Assembly (NCBI GenBank): GCA_905221605.1
Contig: CAJNDS010002266.1
Span: forward strand, 250,228-314,227
From: Symbiodinium natans
Lineage: Eukaryota > Sar > Dinophyceae > Suessiales > Symbiodiniaceae
Length of the DNA: 64,000 nt
Direction: 5' to 3'
Shown here: one piece after another, positions 1-12,700 of the stretch
Position numbering within the stretch: the first letter of the stretch is position 1
Layout: the number at the start of each line of letters is the position of its first letter
Notes under the pieces: model-generated
What the model saw: only the letters and a program-made list of their open reading frames with translations
What the model was told of the DNA's origin: nothing
The model's database searches: none
Translations under genes and position numbers: made by a program

Positions 1-500
1 TCAGGCAGCCCCCCGGACTCAAAACTCAAATCTCTGAACCCTCAGTCCTCTCGTAGACTAGCCCTTATTCATTCAGGAGCCTAGAAAGCCCCAGGATTCA
101 GAACCCTCAAAGGAAGCCAAAACACGACAGACAGGGACCAAGACACTGCCCTGAGATAATCGAACCCTCGAAGATCAGAAAGGCCTGGGGCCTGCGCGCC
201 TACAGCCCCTAGACTGTGCTACATCAGCCCTAAACCCGAAACCCTAAACCCGAAACCCTAAACCCGAAAACCCTAAACCCGAAAACCCTAAACCCTCAAC
301 TTCAGCCATATGCCGTGACCAAAGCCATCCCTACTTCTGAGGGCGCCACCCTAGACTCCAGAGAGCCCCCCTAAGCTCCCTAAACCCCCTAACCTACCTA
401 CACTCTTTAAACCCTCTAAACCCTAAACCCTAAACCCTAAACCCTTTAAACCCTCTAAACCCCCTAAAGCCCCCTAAACCCCCCCCTAAACTTTCCAAAC
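1..500. repeat. Telomere-like CCCTAAA-rich stretch
   Basis: Degenerate CCCTAAA and CCCGAAA units at about 225-300 and 360-500. The first 200 bases are unique sequence in which I recognise nothing. Confidence 0.7.
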
Positions 501-564
501 CCCGAGCCAGCGACTTCTTCGGTGTGGGTTCTGATGCTGCGGGCGCTGAAGGCGCACCACTGTC
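501..564 (-). CDS. Candidate exon, Pro/Ala/Ser-rich, possible C-terminal tail
   Basis: On the minus strand, CCTGAG precedes an open 64-base segment reading DSGAPSAPAASEPTPKKSLA, followed by a GTTTGG donor. It starts in phase 0 and leaves one base over. CCCTAAA lies to the left and TTTAGGG to the right, as for the recognised helicase exons. The plus strand is also open (a leucine-rich reading), so the strand is not certain. No family is recognised. Confidence 0.35.
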
Positions 565-1408
565 CTCAGGAGCTGCTTGGGCGTCTTATAGAGGGGTTTC
601 GGAAACTAGGGGTTTAGGGTTTAGGGTTTAGGGTTCAAGGTTTGGGGTTTAGGGCTTAGGGTTTCGTGGTGTTCGAAGTTTGGGGGGTGCATTAGGCTGT
701 TGGTTCCCAGGTCATTATGTCACCTGGCAGAAACAAGTGGAAAGCAGGTCGGAGCTAGGGATCCGATCCCGAGGAAAGGCGCGAGCGCGCTGAGCTTTGA
801 GGATTGCTAGGCTTCGCAGTTCCTAGAGGGCTTCAAGTGGGGCTCTGCTTGGGGTGCTCCCCCTTATACTAACAGTCCGGGTCCCCAGCCAAGCCCAAAA
901 CCCTACAGTAAAACCTACGAACCCTAAACCCTAAACTAGGGAGATGTTCCCCCCTGTGCTGACAGTCCTTAATCGAGACTATAGCAATAGTAATCCCCAT
1001 TAAGGACTGTTAGCATAAGGGGGAGGAAACATCCAAACCCAAACTCTAAACCCTAACCCCTAAATTGTTTGGGCTTAGGGTTTACGGTCCCCGAATCCCA
1101 ACAACACTTCCCGACTCCCTTCAAACCCCACACCCCGCCAACAAAAACCACCCTGAAATTTCGATTTTACGGCCTAGGGCAAAAAGCCCCCCAAAACTAA
1201 CCCCCAAACGCCTCCTCCTCCTCCTCCTCCCCCCCCCGCCCTCCCTCTTCCAAACAGAGAAAGAAACAACAATTAAACCCTAAACACCACAAAGCGCCAA
1301 ACTCCAAACACTTGGCCCTACACCCTGTAAACCCTAACCCTGAACCCTAAGCCCGAAGCCCTAAACCCTAACCCTAAACCCTAAACCCGAAGCCCTAAGC
1401 CCTAAAGC
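565..1408. repeat. Intron-like sequence with telomere-like arrays and a MITE
   Basis: TTTAGGG units at 605-665 and CCCTAAA units at 900-940, 1035-1060 and 1320-1405. A short inverted-repeat element lies at 943-1033, and a lone half of the same family near 855-880. No gene seen. Confidence 0.6.
943..1033. mobile_element. MITE-like inverted-repeat element, family A
   Basis: The left arm begins GATGTTCCCCCCTGTGCTGA and runs on to CAGTCCTTAAT. The right arm is its near-complement, from ATTAAGGACTGTTAGCATAA to GGGGGAGGAAACATC. The arms are about 31 bases with roughly 28 bases between them. A second copy is at 55,362 and a half copy at 18,067. There is no coding capacity, so it would be non-autonomous. 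Confidence 0.6.
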
Positions 1409-1491
1409 CGGGAAGGCCTGGGCCCCGCCAGCTTCTGGAGGCCTCTTGGCAAAGTCTTGAAGGGTTGCTGGTGCTTCTTGGGAGCTCAGCC
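1409..1491 (-). CDS. Candidate exon, unrecognised
   Basis: CTTTCAG followed by G opens an 83-base segment read (two leading bases) as LSSQEAPATLQDFAKRPPEA and seven more residues, ending before a GC donor (GCTTTAGG). The upstream side has CCCTAAA on the sense strand and the downstream side TTTAGGG, like the helicase exons. The peptide shows no family I know. Confidence 0.4.
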
Positions 1492-2112
1492 CTGAAAGAT
1501 TGAGGGTTTAGGGTTTAGGGTTTAAGGGTTTAGGGTTTAGGGTTTAGGGTTTAAAAGGTTTAAGGTTTAGGGTTTAGGGTTTAGGGTTTAAAAGTCTAAA
1601 AGGTTTAGGGTTTAGGGCTGTAGGGTTCAGGCGTAGACGTGAGCTACAAGACCTTGCTTCACTCCCTTGGCACCTGGGTGCCTCATAACCTGTCGCTTGC
1701 CTGGGCCTGGTTTCCTCAACGACGGCGACTCTGACAACGTAGATGGCCTTGTTTGTCCACTAATTGCTTAAGAACCTTGTAAACACACAACAAATATTCT
1801 TCCTGATTAAGGGTTGTACAGGGATTTTTTTTTTTTTTTTTTTGGGGGGGGGGGTTCTTAAGCAACTAGTAGTAGTGTGTGGCAACCTTCCGGGCTTTGG
1901 AAAAGTACTTGGCAGCTTGCACCCTGCCAGGTGCTGCATGCCGCACTCTGAGTCACATCATTCTCATGAGCGTCTGCCCCGTCGGTGGCCTACACTGAAA
2001 CCATAGTCATCTGGGAGCCCCCTAAACCCTAAACCCTAAACCCTGAACCCTAAACCCTAAACCCTAAACCCTAAGCCCTAAACCCTAAACCCAAAGCCCT
2101 GAAACGCCACGC
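1492..2112. repeat. Intron-like sequence: TTTAGGG array, inverted-repeat element, CCCTAAA array
   Basis: A (TTTAGGG) array with TTTAAAAGG variants lies at 1500-1625. An element at 1760-1869 has outer arms CTAATTGCTTAAGAACC / GGTTCTTAAGCAACTAG and a run of T followed by a run of G inside. A CCCTAAA array lies at 2022-2100. No gene seen. Confidence 0.65.
1760..1869. mobile_element. MITE-like inverted-repeat element with T-run/G-run core, family G
   Basis: The terminal arms CTAATTGCTTAAGAACC and GGTTCTTAAGCAACTAG are near-complementary over 17 bases. The inside contains about 18 T followed by about 10 G. A comparable T-run/G-run occurs in the family F element near 55,150. Confidence 0.5.
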
Positions 2113-2174
2113 CTTGCGGGAGACGACTTTGCCAGCATGCTTCCCAGAGCTCCAGCTGCTGAGGAAGACATGAC
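2113..2174 (-). CDS. Candidate exon, Ser/Ala-rich
   Basis: CTCGAG then G starts a 62-base open segment read as VMSSSAAGALGSMLAKSSPA, with a GC donor (GCGTGGC), phase 0 to 2. It lies between CCCTAAA (left) and TTTAGGG (right). The opposite strand is open too. Unrecognised; possibly part of the C-terminal tail of the helicase gene. Confidence 0.35.
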
Positions 2175-3612
2175 CTCGAGAGCCCGGTTGGAATCAGAAA
2201 ATGGGTTTAGGGTTTAGGGTTTAGGGTTTAGGGTTTAGGGTTTGGGGTTTAGGGTTTAGGGTTGAGGGTGTAGGGTTTAGGGTTTAGGGTTGAGGGTTTA
2301 GGGGTGCTGGCTGGGTTGAGCAGCTATAGGGCTCAACTGGCTTCACCGGAATTGGGGAAGTAGCTGCCATATACAACCCCTTACGGAGAACTAATAAGTT
2401 CGGATGTGAGGCTACATTAGGCTCTAGCTTGAAAGTTGGGGGATGTGGCCTCTTGAAGGGAGGGGCGTTCAAGATCGCAAGAGTGAGTTCTTTGGATGTG
2501 CCGAGACGAAGTAGAAGTAGGGGCGTTTCGCAACTACGAGTTGCGGAGCTTGATGCTCGCACGTCTTGTGCATGAACAAGCAAATCCACAGGTTTCGAAG
2601 TATACTCGCTCTAGGTAAAAGCAGGATTGTGAGGTCAATAGTTTGCATTCTATCTTATCTTGAAGCTGCACATATGCACTGCACCTCCAGCGCGACCTTT
2701 AAACTGCTGGGGGTTCATTCGCCATTCCTGCTAGCAAAAGACTCATGAATGGTAATCCGAAAGTGTGCCTGGGAACATATGTCACAGCGGTAAGCCCAGC
2801 TCGAAACAGCGAACCCCGTTACACCCCCACAGCCGAAATCCCAATCCGCAGATGGCGTAGGGTCTTAGGTTTGGGTCTACTGTATAGAACCTAAACTCAC
2901 TTGTTCTTGGCAGGGAATCAGGGAATGAAGCGCATAGTCGCTGAATTCTCTAGTTCGAACCTAAGATCCTCCGACACCTTGAAGAAAAAGTAAGCAAAAA
3001 GCAGGTGTTCCTCCGGCCCGACGTGCTGAAGTCAAAGCAGCTGATCCCACTGTCGCAGCCCGCAAGGGATGCTCTAGGACCGTTTTTAGCTTCTGGGGTA
3101 GCCCCTGTACTCCCCAAGCTCATCCTTACAAAGGGCCGAAAACATAGGCTTCCGGGATTCGAGGTGCACTAGCCCCTCCTGGTAAGAATCTGGGTTATGA
3201 AGGTGCTTGAGGCAGCAATTTCAGGCCCCGAAGGCGCTTGGCTTTGACGCCTCGGAGGGGGACCCTAAACCCTAAACCCTAAACCCTAAACCCAAAACCC
3301 CTAAACCCTAGCTTCATTTTGTTGGGGGGGAAGATGTCCGAAGCAAAGGCACCTTTACGAGAAAAAACTAAAGGTCCGGGAGCCCTCCTTGTCAGCCCAA
3401 CGTCTCGTTGAGGGTTCAGGGTTCAGGGTTTGGGGTTAGAGGGCTTAGGGCTTAGGGTTGTAGGGTTTAGGGTTATAAGGTGTAGGGCTACAGGGTTTAG
3501 GGTTATAGGGTTTAGGGTTTAGGATTTAGGGCTCAGGGTTTAGGGTTTAGGGTTCAGGGTTTAGGGTTCAGGGTTTAGGGTTCAGGGTTTAGGGTTCAGG
3601 GTTTTTAGGGCT
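2175..3612. other. Mostly unique intron-like sequence with telomere-like arrays
   Basis: TTTAGGG array at 2204-2305. Unique sequence at 2310-3265 with no convincing exon. CCCTAAA at 3263-3310. TTTAGGG, TTCAGGG and related variants at 3412-3610. A 26-codon plus-strand reading begins ATG at 3334 (MSEAKAPLREK...) and is unsupported. Confidence 0.5.
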
Positions 3613-3739
3613 TCAGGGATTCATTTCATCCCTAGCGGCTGCTGCTCTTCTGAATAAAAACTCAAGTCCGTCCTGCAGAAGCCATGTTCTCAAAGAGACG
3701 AGCTCTCTCATTCCTGGCTCAGGAACCTGGTGGTCCAAG
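3613..3739 (-). CDS. Candidate terminal exon with stop codon
   Basis: The acceptor TTTACAG (minus strand) is followed by one base and an open frame of 41 codons ending in TGA at 3613-3615. The peptide contains [19 protein letters not shown] and [15 protein letters not shown], ordinary and helical in composition. It is the best stop-bearing exon downstream of the helicase core and could be the gene's last exon. A GA donor just before the stop would instead let the message continue to the exon at 2113-2174. Confidence 0.45.
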
Positions 3740-6700
3740 CTGTAAACGAGGGTTTAGGGTTTAGGGTTTAGGGTTTAGGGTTTAGGGTTTAGGGTTTAGG
3801 AAGTTTAGGGTTTAGGGACCTAAACCTCACACAGGGGCCGATGAGTTCAGGTCATATGGGGATTCGCTCCCCTGCTACGATTGGGAATTCCTATCAGGAA
3901 TCCCAATGACCTGTGAGCCTTGGGCCGTGCTGAGGCCTTCATAAGGGGGGTGAGCAACACTTGACACAGCTATGGGAACCGCTGTTCATTATAGGCAAAA
4001 GGGCCCGGTCCTCTAAGCATCATTGGTCCCATTGTGTTGTACAGATCTAGAAAGATCCTTCACGGCGCAGGAATCAGGAGCCCTCCGGCAGATGCCCCGC
4101 GCACTGCTGGCTCTTCGAACCCAGGCTGCACTAGTGCAGGGAGATACCGAATTTGCATTGCACAAACCGGGCCAGCATCAGCTGACACCGAATTAACAGG
4201 GAGTGAGCCACCAGAAGCCGGAAGACCAGAAACCATGATATGAGGCCCTCTCAGACAACTTTACCTGCTGTGGAAACAGCCAGTACGGAAAAGCTGCTAA
4301 CTGAATTGTCCTTGGACTTTCTTCTTAGGGACAGGTTGACCATAGTCCATCTCGACAGCGATCCGTGACAAAGAAATTTACCACTCGAACAGTCGCTGCC
4401 TATATCCACCGTATGACAGTACACACCTTGGATCAGGAGACGGCTCCGGTAGTCAACTCCAAACCTTCAATAACCCTAAACCCTAAACCCCAAACCCCAA
4501 ACCCTAAACCCTAAACCCTTAACCCTAAACCCCAAACCCCAAACCCTAAACCCTATACCCTAAACCCTAAACCCTAAACAGCTGATGGCACAGGCATAGT
4601 CAAAAGCCGATGCGGAGAGGCGCTACCGGATGCCAAGCGCGACCTGCGGCCCAGGTGTTGCAGAGGGGTGGAGGGCCTTTTTACGGGTCTGGGGCTTGGG
4701 GTTTGTTTAGGGTTTAGGGTTTAGGGTTTTGGGTTTTGGGTTTGGAAGGCTTAGGGCTGCGCCGGTGAGGACTGGCTTGGTGTCCAGAAGCCCCTTAACT
4801 TCTGCACCAAACCTGGTCCAATAGGCCTCAACACTTCAAACAAGGCCTATAAGCCCTACACACACAATAAAACCGTAGACCCTCAACCGTAAAGCCCACA
4901 TGAACCCTCAAACCCAAACCCTAAACAAGAAACCCTCAACCCTACACCCTAAACCCTAAACCCTAAATCCGAACTTCACGCCTGTCAACGCCTGATCTCC
5001 CGGAGCACAGCGCTTTGTCGCCACATCGGCCTCAGGAGAATTTTGGGTTCGGGTTTGGGGTTTAGGGCGTGGTATGGAGTTTAGGGTTCAGAGCCTACAC
5101 CCGAAAAAGCGGATACTTCGGACTTACTGGGTGGGCGAATATGCCACACCTTATAAGCCCCCCCCCCCTCCCCACCCAAGACCACGAAGACCCTAAACCC
5201 GAAACCCTAAACCCTAAACTCTAAACCCTAAACCCTAAACCCTGGCACTCTGAAAGCCAGGGAAGTGGGCCTTCTAACTAGTAATGGAATCGGGAACCAC
5301 CTCACCCCGCCCAAAAGAACAACACCGAGGTTCATACGTACCCCTAGGTCGTGAAGGCATCCTTGCCTCTATCAGCTATAGCGGACTGATTTTCAGGTTT
5401 GAGGCAAGCACTGCGCTGAGCCGCAGGGGGTGTATGGAGGTTGTTCTTCGGCACCCTTTGTGTAGGTAGCTCTGATCACTGTGTACCCTTTAACACATGG
5501 CATCCCACAGCCCGATAAAACCCTAAAACCCGATTTCGTGCCCCCTGCGAGCTGCCGCAGAAAGCCCGCCTCGAGCAAGTCCAGCAGCCGACGTTTCGGT
5601 GGCGGCGGGTTCGCCTGCTGTGGGAGACGAAGCATGTCCACCCTAAAGCCCATAAAGCCCCAGAAGGCCCTAAACCACCAAAAGACCTGAGGAAGTTGGG
5701 GGCTGGACCCGTTTAAGATACAGAACAACGCCCAGTTGTAGGTAATCTCAGTGAGCAAGTAGAGGGCTCCTGGCTGCGAACGTACCGGTGGTACCCAAAT
5801 ACTTCTGCCAGGGTTCCTATCCTGCACAAAGCCCCCCCCCCAAAAAAAAAAAATTGTTCGGAAAATGCATCTGCCCCTCTGGGCCTCTTCCGGCGCGGCC
5901 ACTTGCTTCGGGGCTGCGTGCACCTCCGCGAATACGAGCTTCGGATTCGGCATGTTTCGGCGGCTGCCAGTTTGTTTCTACTATGCTACTGGTACTCTCT
6001 ACTTCAGTTCTTTCTTCTACCACCATGGCGACGACAACACATTCTTCTATGCGACCACTACTACGGAGAGGTGCTACAATGGACGTCTGCGGGCTCGTCC
6101 GCGCTGCACGGGTAAGCTGAGCCCGCGCAATTAAAGCCTTCAATCCTTACAAACCGTTCTAAACCCCAAACCCAAAACACTAAAACCCTCCAAAGTGTCA
6201 TCAAGACCCGAACCGTCAAGGTGTTTTTGGGTTTGGGAGGTTCAAGCTGCCCAAGGCCTTAAGATCCTAAAGAAAGTCCCACCAATGAAATACAACGACG
6301 TTAACTTTCCGAAGCAACAGTCCATCAGCATGTATTGCTCAGAATTGAGGGTTTAACTCGGCTTTAGGCTTAGTATGGTTTAGGGTCTAGGGTTCGCACC
6401 TCTGCCGCGCTTGCACGAGGCTGGTCAGGAGGCATCCTGGCTTTCGGCCACACAACTCCCCAGGATGTGCTTTGTTTTATGCTGTTTGTGTTGGAGTGTT
6501 AGGGCTTGGAGTCTAGGGTTTTCGGGTTTTGGGGTTGTAAAAAACACACTTAGACTACGTAGAGACATGTCAGGGCGGTGAGGAATTTCCCCGAGTCAGC
6601 TAAGAGCCGGCAAGAGTAGGGCGATGGTGTTAGGACCCTAAACCCTAAACCCTACACCCTAACCCTAAACCCTAAAACCTAAAACCTAAAACCTAAACCC

Positions 6701-9700
6701 TAGGGTGCTTGAGTTCCTCTTTACTTTAACACTTCACCGATCCTGGCGGCAGAGTGGAAGTGCACTCGCAGGCGGCATGCCAGGTCGCGGCAGTTGGACC
6801 TTAACGAGTACACTTGGATTTAGGGTTTAGGGTTTGGGGTTTGGGGTTCAGGACTTATGGTTTCGGGTTTGAGGTTTACGTTTTACCCAAAAACTTGGGG
6901 TCACATTTTGGTGTCCTTCTAAGGAGCTTCGAATACATTTGGGGCATGAACGAGGGCCTGTTGTTTGGAAACTATGTATTTGGTTGAGGTCTTTGGAGCA
7001 GGGTGTTCGTGGCCACAGGGGCTCATGAGTGGCAAGAAGTCCGAGCGAATCCACAGGGGCAGCAGAAAAACCCCCACGGCCGGTTTAGGGTTCGTTTGGG
7101 GCTCAGGGCCCTGAACTGCCAACCTGAATCTCCAATTCCATCGCTTGTAGATTAGATCCAAAGGGTCCACTCAGAGTTTTTTGTCGAGAGGAAGACTTCC
7201 GAAGCCATGTAAAGTTTTCAGAAACTTAACTAGTTCATGGTTGGGATAATATTAAAAAACTAAATGTCTATTCCTTATTGGGTTTAAGTACCCTTGAAAA
7301 TGTAAAATGTTACCCAACTATGACAGAGTTAAGTGCAAGACTAAGTCTGGACCGGCGCTGTGAGTGAGGTGTTCAAGTAGGGTTTCGAAGAGCCCTCCTA
7401 GCAACAGCTTCACTCACCCTAAACCTAAACCCTAGACCCTAAACCCTAAACCCTAGACCCTAAACCCTATACCCTAACCCTTATAAACCGTGAACCCCAA
7501 ACAATCTCTGAATGCTCAGTCCAGCTTCGATTCGATCACGTGGCGCTGGAGCCAAGGAGCCAGGTGCTTCCGCAGGCCTCGTCATCTCTCGCAAACCCTA
7601 CAGTCTAGGGCTTATGGAGTCTAGGGGTTAGGGTTTGAAAGGGCTTAGGGTGTAGGGCTAGCTTGGGTTTGGGGTTTACAGGCTTCAAATCTAGGCTTAT
7701 TTTGGCGAATTAGGTTCTGCTAGCTGCAAGAGGTTTTGTGAGCCTATGTATTGTATTTGCACCCTAGACCCCAAAAGGTTTTTGGGTTTAGGGGTTTGGG
7801 GTTTAAAGGGGCTGACAAGCGGAGCTCAAAGGAGTTGAAAGGGGCTTGCAGGGCTTTCGGGGGCTTGGAGGTAACTCCTTATAGGCCTTAGATGAAGCTT
7901 TGCAACCTGTCACTTTTCTTCTCTGTCACCTGGAGCTTCAACGGGATGTGTTAAAGCCCCGTTACCGCTGAATCCTATCTATAACCCCTAAACAGACCCC
8001 TTAAAGCACCTCAGACTCCGACCCGCGCCTCGAGCTTTCTCCCCGCGGGATGCCCACCGTGCATCAAGCAGGAGCCTGTGTATTGCTGGATAAGGGGGGG
8101 AAGCGGGGGGTTGATGGGACCCCTGCAATCTACACCCATTTGGGTTTAGGGTTTAGAAGGGTTTAGGGGATTTGGGGCTTGAAGAAACCCTAAACCGTGT
8201 TTAAGGTTTTTGGGAGAGTAAGGGGAAGGCATGGCTCTCGAAAATCCTGGCGAACCACTCTGGAAGGCCCCACGTAAACTTTAAGCCCTTCCGAACGTCA
8301 CAAGCCGTCAATCCCCTCCCCGAACATTCTCGCTAGTACTGTTGCCGGCGTTGTGCTTGGAGTCTTTTCTTCACATGTGCATGTAAACAAAAACTCAAAT
8401 TGCCGGACAAAATTCCGACTGCGTGACTACGTACCTGGAACGCGCTCTCATCAACCGATCTCCACAGCCCAAGAACTCAACCCTAAACCTTAAACCTAAA
8501 CCCCAAACCCTAAGCTTAGACTTTCAGAATCATATGGTCTGTCATACAATTACCCGACCTCAAATGCGATAGCTTAGTAGCTAAGTCGCTTGACATATCT
8601 GTCTATTGTTGCCACCGTGGTTTCAGCCAGCAGCTTTCCATCAGTAAGAAACCCTACATGTCTGTGCTCAATACATATTGGGAACAATTCAGTAGCTTCC
8701 GCACTACTTGTGAGCAAGCAGAAGCAAAACCCGCGAGCAGAAGGCCCGGCCGAAACGAAACCAAGGTGCATGCTACAGCGCTCGGTTTAAGCGAGCTGGG
8801 AACAGGGCGTAAGAAACCCGCATTGCATGTCTTGCTTGACGCCCTCAAGTTGCTCTCCGAGCTTGCATTCAATGACTGGGTTCTGACCTGAACCACGGCA
8901 CAAGCGATGAAATCCACAACTAAACGGTCATAAGCCATATGCATGGCCTAAACCGTGCCTAAACCCTATGACTAAGCCCTTCAAAGCTCCAGGCCCTAAG
9001 CCTAACTCAGCAGTTATACCCTAAATAACCCTAAACCCTAAACCCTAAACCCTGAACCCTAAACCCTGAAGCCTCACTTAGCCATGCCGGGGAACACAGC
9101 GCCAAAGTCTTGATGGTGCCGCAAGCAGCGCCCAAGAGCCTGGCGGTCTCTCAGAAAACGCAGCCTTAGGGTTTAGGGTTTAGGGTTTAGGGTTGCCGAG
9201 ATGTGGGGGAACCTGGAAAAAAACCCTACATCATCCTCGCCGAACTGAGGCTCCACCAACATGTTCTGCCAACGAACAAAAACCACCATCGGATTTTACA
9301 AAATACATAAGCGCAGCATATGGCCCTGAGCCCCAACTAGCGTGCTGTGACACCGCTGCCTGGTTGATCGCTCGGTAGGCTTGCTGCTCGTACCACTGGT
9401 CACCTTGCTTGCGCGCTCATTATACCTTCGGGGTAAGTAAAACCTTGACCTCAACGCCCCGAACTAAACCCAAACCCTACACCCTGAACCCAAAAACCCT
9501 AAATCCCCGAAACCCTAGAGCTCTAAAACTCTCTAAACCCTAAACCGTAAACCCCTAAAACCCTAAAACTCTAAAACCCTAAAACTCTAAAACCCTAAAC
9601 CCTAAAACCCTAAAACCCTACATCCCGGAAGCCTAAAACCCTACATCCCTAAAACCCTAAATCCCTAAAACCCTAAAACCCTAAAACCCTAAACCCTAAG

Positions 9701-12700
9701 TCCCTAAAACCCTAAAACACCTATTAAAACCCTAAGTCCCTAAAGCCCTAAAACGCGAACTAAAACCCTAAACCCTAAAACCCTAAATCCCGGAACCCCT
9801 AAAACCCTACAGCACTAAGACCCTCCTGAGGCCAGAAGGCCGGTGAGAGTTCCCGGCTTCCGGGGGCGTGAGTCGTTCCACTGCCGTTTTGCTAGCACCT
9901 TAGCCGTTCAGCCCTTGAGGGTTAGGGTTTAGGGTTTAGGGTTTAGGGTTTAGGGTTTAGGGTTTAGGGTTTAGGGTTTAGGGTTTAGGGTTTAGGGTTT
10001 AGGGTTTAGGGTTTAGGGTTTAGGGTTGAGTGTTTAGGGATGTTAGGGTTTTAAGGGCTCGGCTTGGCTCACAATGAGCGCCAAGAGGTAGCGCAGAGAT
10101 GCCACTTCACAAGGATGAAGCCAATATAGGGGGTTTTTACCCCTAGCCAAAAGAAGGTTAACCTTCTTCAATATAGTAGGATTATATATGACCAAAAAGG
10201 TCAAAGGTTACCTACCCAGTCCCATAAGTTTACGTTGCCATCCCAGCACCCTGCGGGTCTTAGTCTCCAAAAAGCTTGGAGAGGCGAGGGTCGATAAGTG
10301 TGCAACTTCAACTTTGGCTTGAAAGGCCCAAAGGTTTTGGGCTATATGGGGCTTTGCTTACTTGCTAGGTTTCGCACCCTGCACACCCTCACTCGAGCTT
10401 GCTACAGCCAAGCCCTGACGTTTGCTAGCTGGAAGACTACCGCAAACTGAGGTGTCGATCTCAAGTACACTTCCTTGGCTGTTGTAGGTTCAGGCACTCA
10501 GAGGCTTAAAGATGAGATCCGTGCACCCCCGAAATAACTCCCAAGCTCACCAACGCACTGCCAAGGTGCCACCGGATCGTTCCTGAGCCGAAAGTGGCCA
10601 GTTTTGTTTATTTCCAAAACGACCCCCCCCCCCCCCCCCCCCCTCCCCCTCCCAGAAGTCAGTGGGTTAGAATGTCGGGGGTGGCCCTGTCAGAGGTGGA
10701 AGGCATCTGTGCATGGCCTCACTGTCGCTCAAGCACGAAACCCTACCTCTTGAACCCATCATTCTGTGGGGGTTCTCAGCTTTTGGGAATTGGGGTATTC
10801 GGGAAAACCCCCCCAAAATCCTAAGCCCGTAAACCCTCCTCAACCGAAAGGCTTGGCGTCCTCGGCTTGGCAGGCACCATGACTAAAAGACCCGAAGCCC
10901 AAAAGCTTGGGACCTATGGAGCAAGCCTCGGCGTGGTTTAGGAATTAAGGGCGTTTAGGGAATCGGATCCTCCAATCACGACGGACATCTTGATGTTGCG
11001 GGAGGCCCGGTTTGAAAGCACTTTGAAAGCAATCAGAGAGCCATAAGAGGACCCTGGTTGAGTTGAGGGGTCTGGGGTCATTTGGCCCGCCCCCGCCACA
11101 TGCAAGTGCATACGAAACTGGAGCGAGTAGACTGGGCCAGGTGACACCATAGGATAGGGGATGCCAATGCAGATGACAGCTCGACAGAGGTCATCGGTGA
11201 AGTCCAGTCCTGCTGCTGCGTTGGACTCCGGATACTTGGCTCAGGAGGACTGCCCCGCAGTACTTCCGTCTGCCCCTACACACAAGTAACCCCTAAGAAC
11301 TGATGATGTGATGCTAAGACTGAGCAGTGTATGGGTGTTGATGTAGATGATGGGGCCTCTCTTGGCATGAGGAGTATACCTAGTAGAACTATCGTATGGA
11401 GACCCCAAAGCACGTCCATTTGCTTGAGCAGCCTTTGAGCACAACCCACCCACACACACACAACACTTCGAACCAAAGCTCCCTGTGCGCGAGCCAATCT
11501 GAAAATGGCCGTCCCAGCCAGCCAACCAACCACCCACACCATGGAACCCTAAACCCTACACCCTAAGCCCTAAACCCCAAAGGCACAAGAGCTGTAGATT
11601 CGGGTTTAGGGCTTAGGGTTTAGGGTTGATTCGGTTTAGGGTTTAGGGTTTAGGGTTGGCTGGTTTGGGTTAGGGGTTTGGACTTCTGTGTTTAGGAACC
11701 TTATAGCGCATGCCCTCAGCTCAGCTCTTTTTACCATACAAACCCTACAAACTCCCATAAACCCGACAAAGCCCTGCATCCCCTATAAGCGCTGTAAACC
11801 CTATAAACCCTATCAACCCTGTAAACCCTCAAAAAACCTTATAACCCTCCATAAAATCTGGGAACCCGACATTCCTATGCCGGATCCTTCACTCAGCTTC
11901 CCGCGGTACACTGCGAGGGCCAAGGCCCCCCGACCCCGGCGCACACCTGGGGCTGAGAGTGCGAATTTCGGGGGGTTTACGGTATTGGGGGTACCATGTG
12001 GTGGTTTCCCAAAATAGGGGCACCCTTTTTGGAGCCTGTAAGGGGATTCTACTCTACTTATTGGGGTAAAAACTCTCGTAAACCCCCAATTCGGGTTTCA
12101 AGCTTAGACGGTCAGAGGTGTGTAGGTTTCAGGGTTGAAAGGCTTTGGGTAGGTTGTATTAGGGCTTGCTAGGGCTCATGGGGTGACAGGGTTCGCGGTC
12201 GGGCTTAAGGCTTAGGGTGCTTAGGGCGAGAGGTTGAAAGTTTCCTTGAGGTACAGGGTAGGGTGAGGGTTCAGGTGTGTAGGGTTGATGGTTTAGGCGG
12301 TTTGGGGTATTCTAGGGATTCTAGGGTTTGAGTATGGGCTGTATCAGCTTCACCGTCGGAAGGGTGCTTGGGTTTAGGGCTGAGGGCTCTTGGCATTTCG
12401 CTCTCGGGCTCGCGCCCGGAAGTATTATGCAGCTCTTGGAGGCTGCTTGAGCTTTGGCTTGTCGTTTTTTTAAGGGTTTTGAGCCTGGACTGTTTTGTCT
12501 GGGGCTGGTCGTGATGTAACCAAACACCACTCCCAGCGGTTAAATTCATGGCTGAACTTGGGCTGCGAAACCTACATTTGGATCCTCCCAGGGGGTCTGG
12601 GTTTGGTGCAGCATACCGTTGAGCAGCTGATCCCACATATCCCTGTGGCCCAAATCAGGGGTTTAGGGTTTAGGGTTTAGGGTTTAGGGTTTAGGGTTTA

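Noticed and set aside
5393-5953. 186-codon minus-strand ORF
   Set aside because: Spans a splice-bounded exon candidate (5530-5614) plus intron and homopolymer sequence; the whole ORF is not a plausible protein.
9911-10030. True telomere or chromosome end
   Set aside because: The arrays are internal, in both orientations, interrupted and surrounded by exons of one gene.
10551-10582. Exon-like segment [10 protein letters not shown] with AG/GTGAGC sites, first taken for motif VI
   Set aside because: A far better motif VI ([14 protein letters not shown]) with its partner RAINQ exists at 9.1-9.4 kb, and the motif V exon joins the exon at 9,891 in frame without it.
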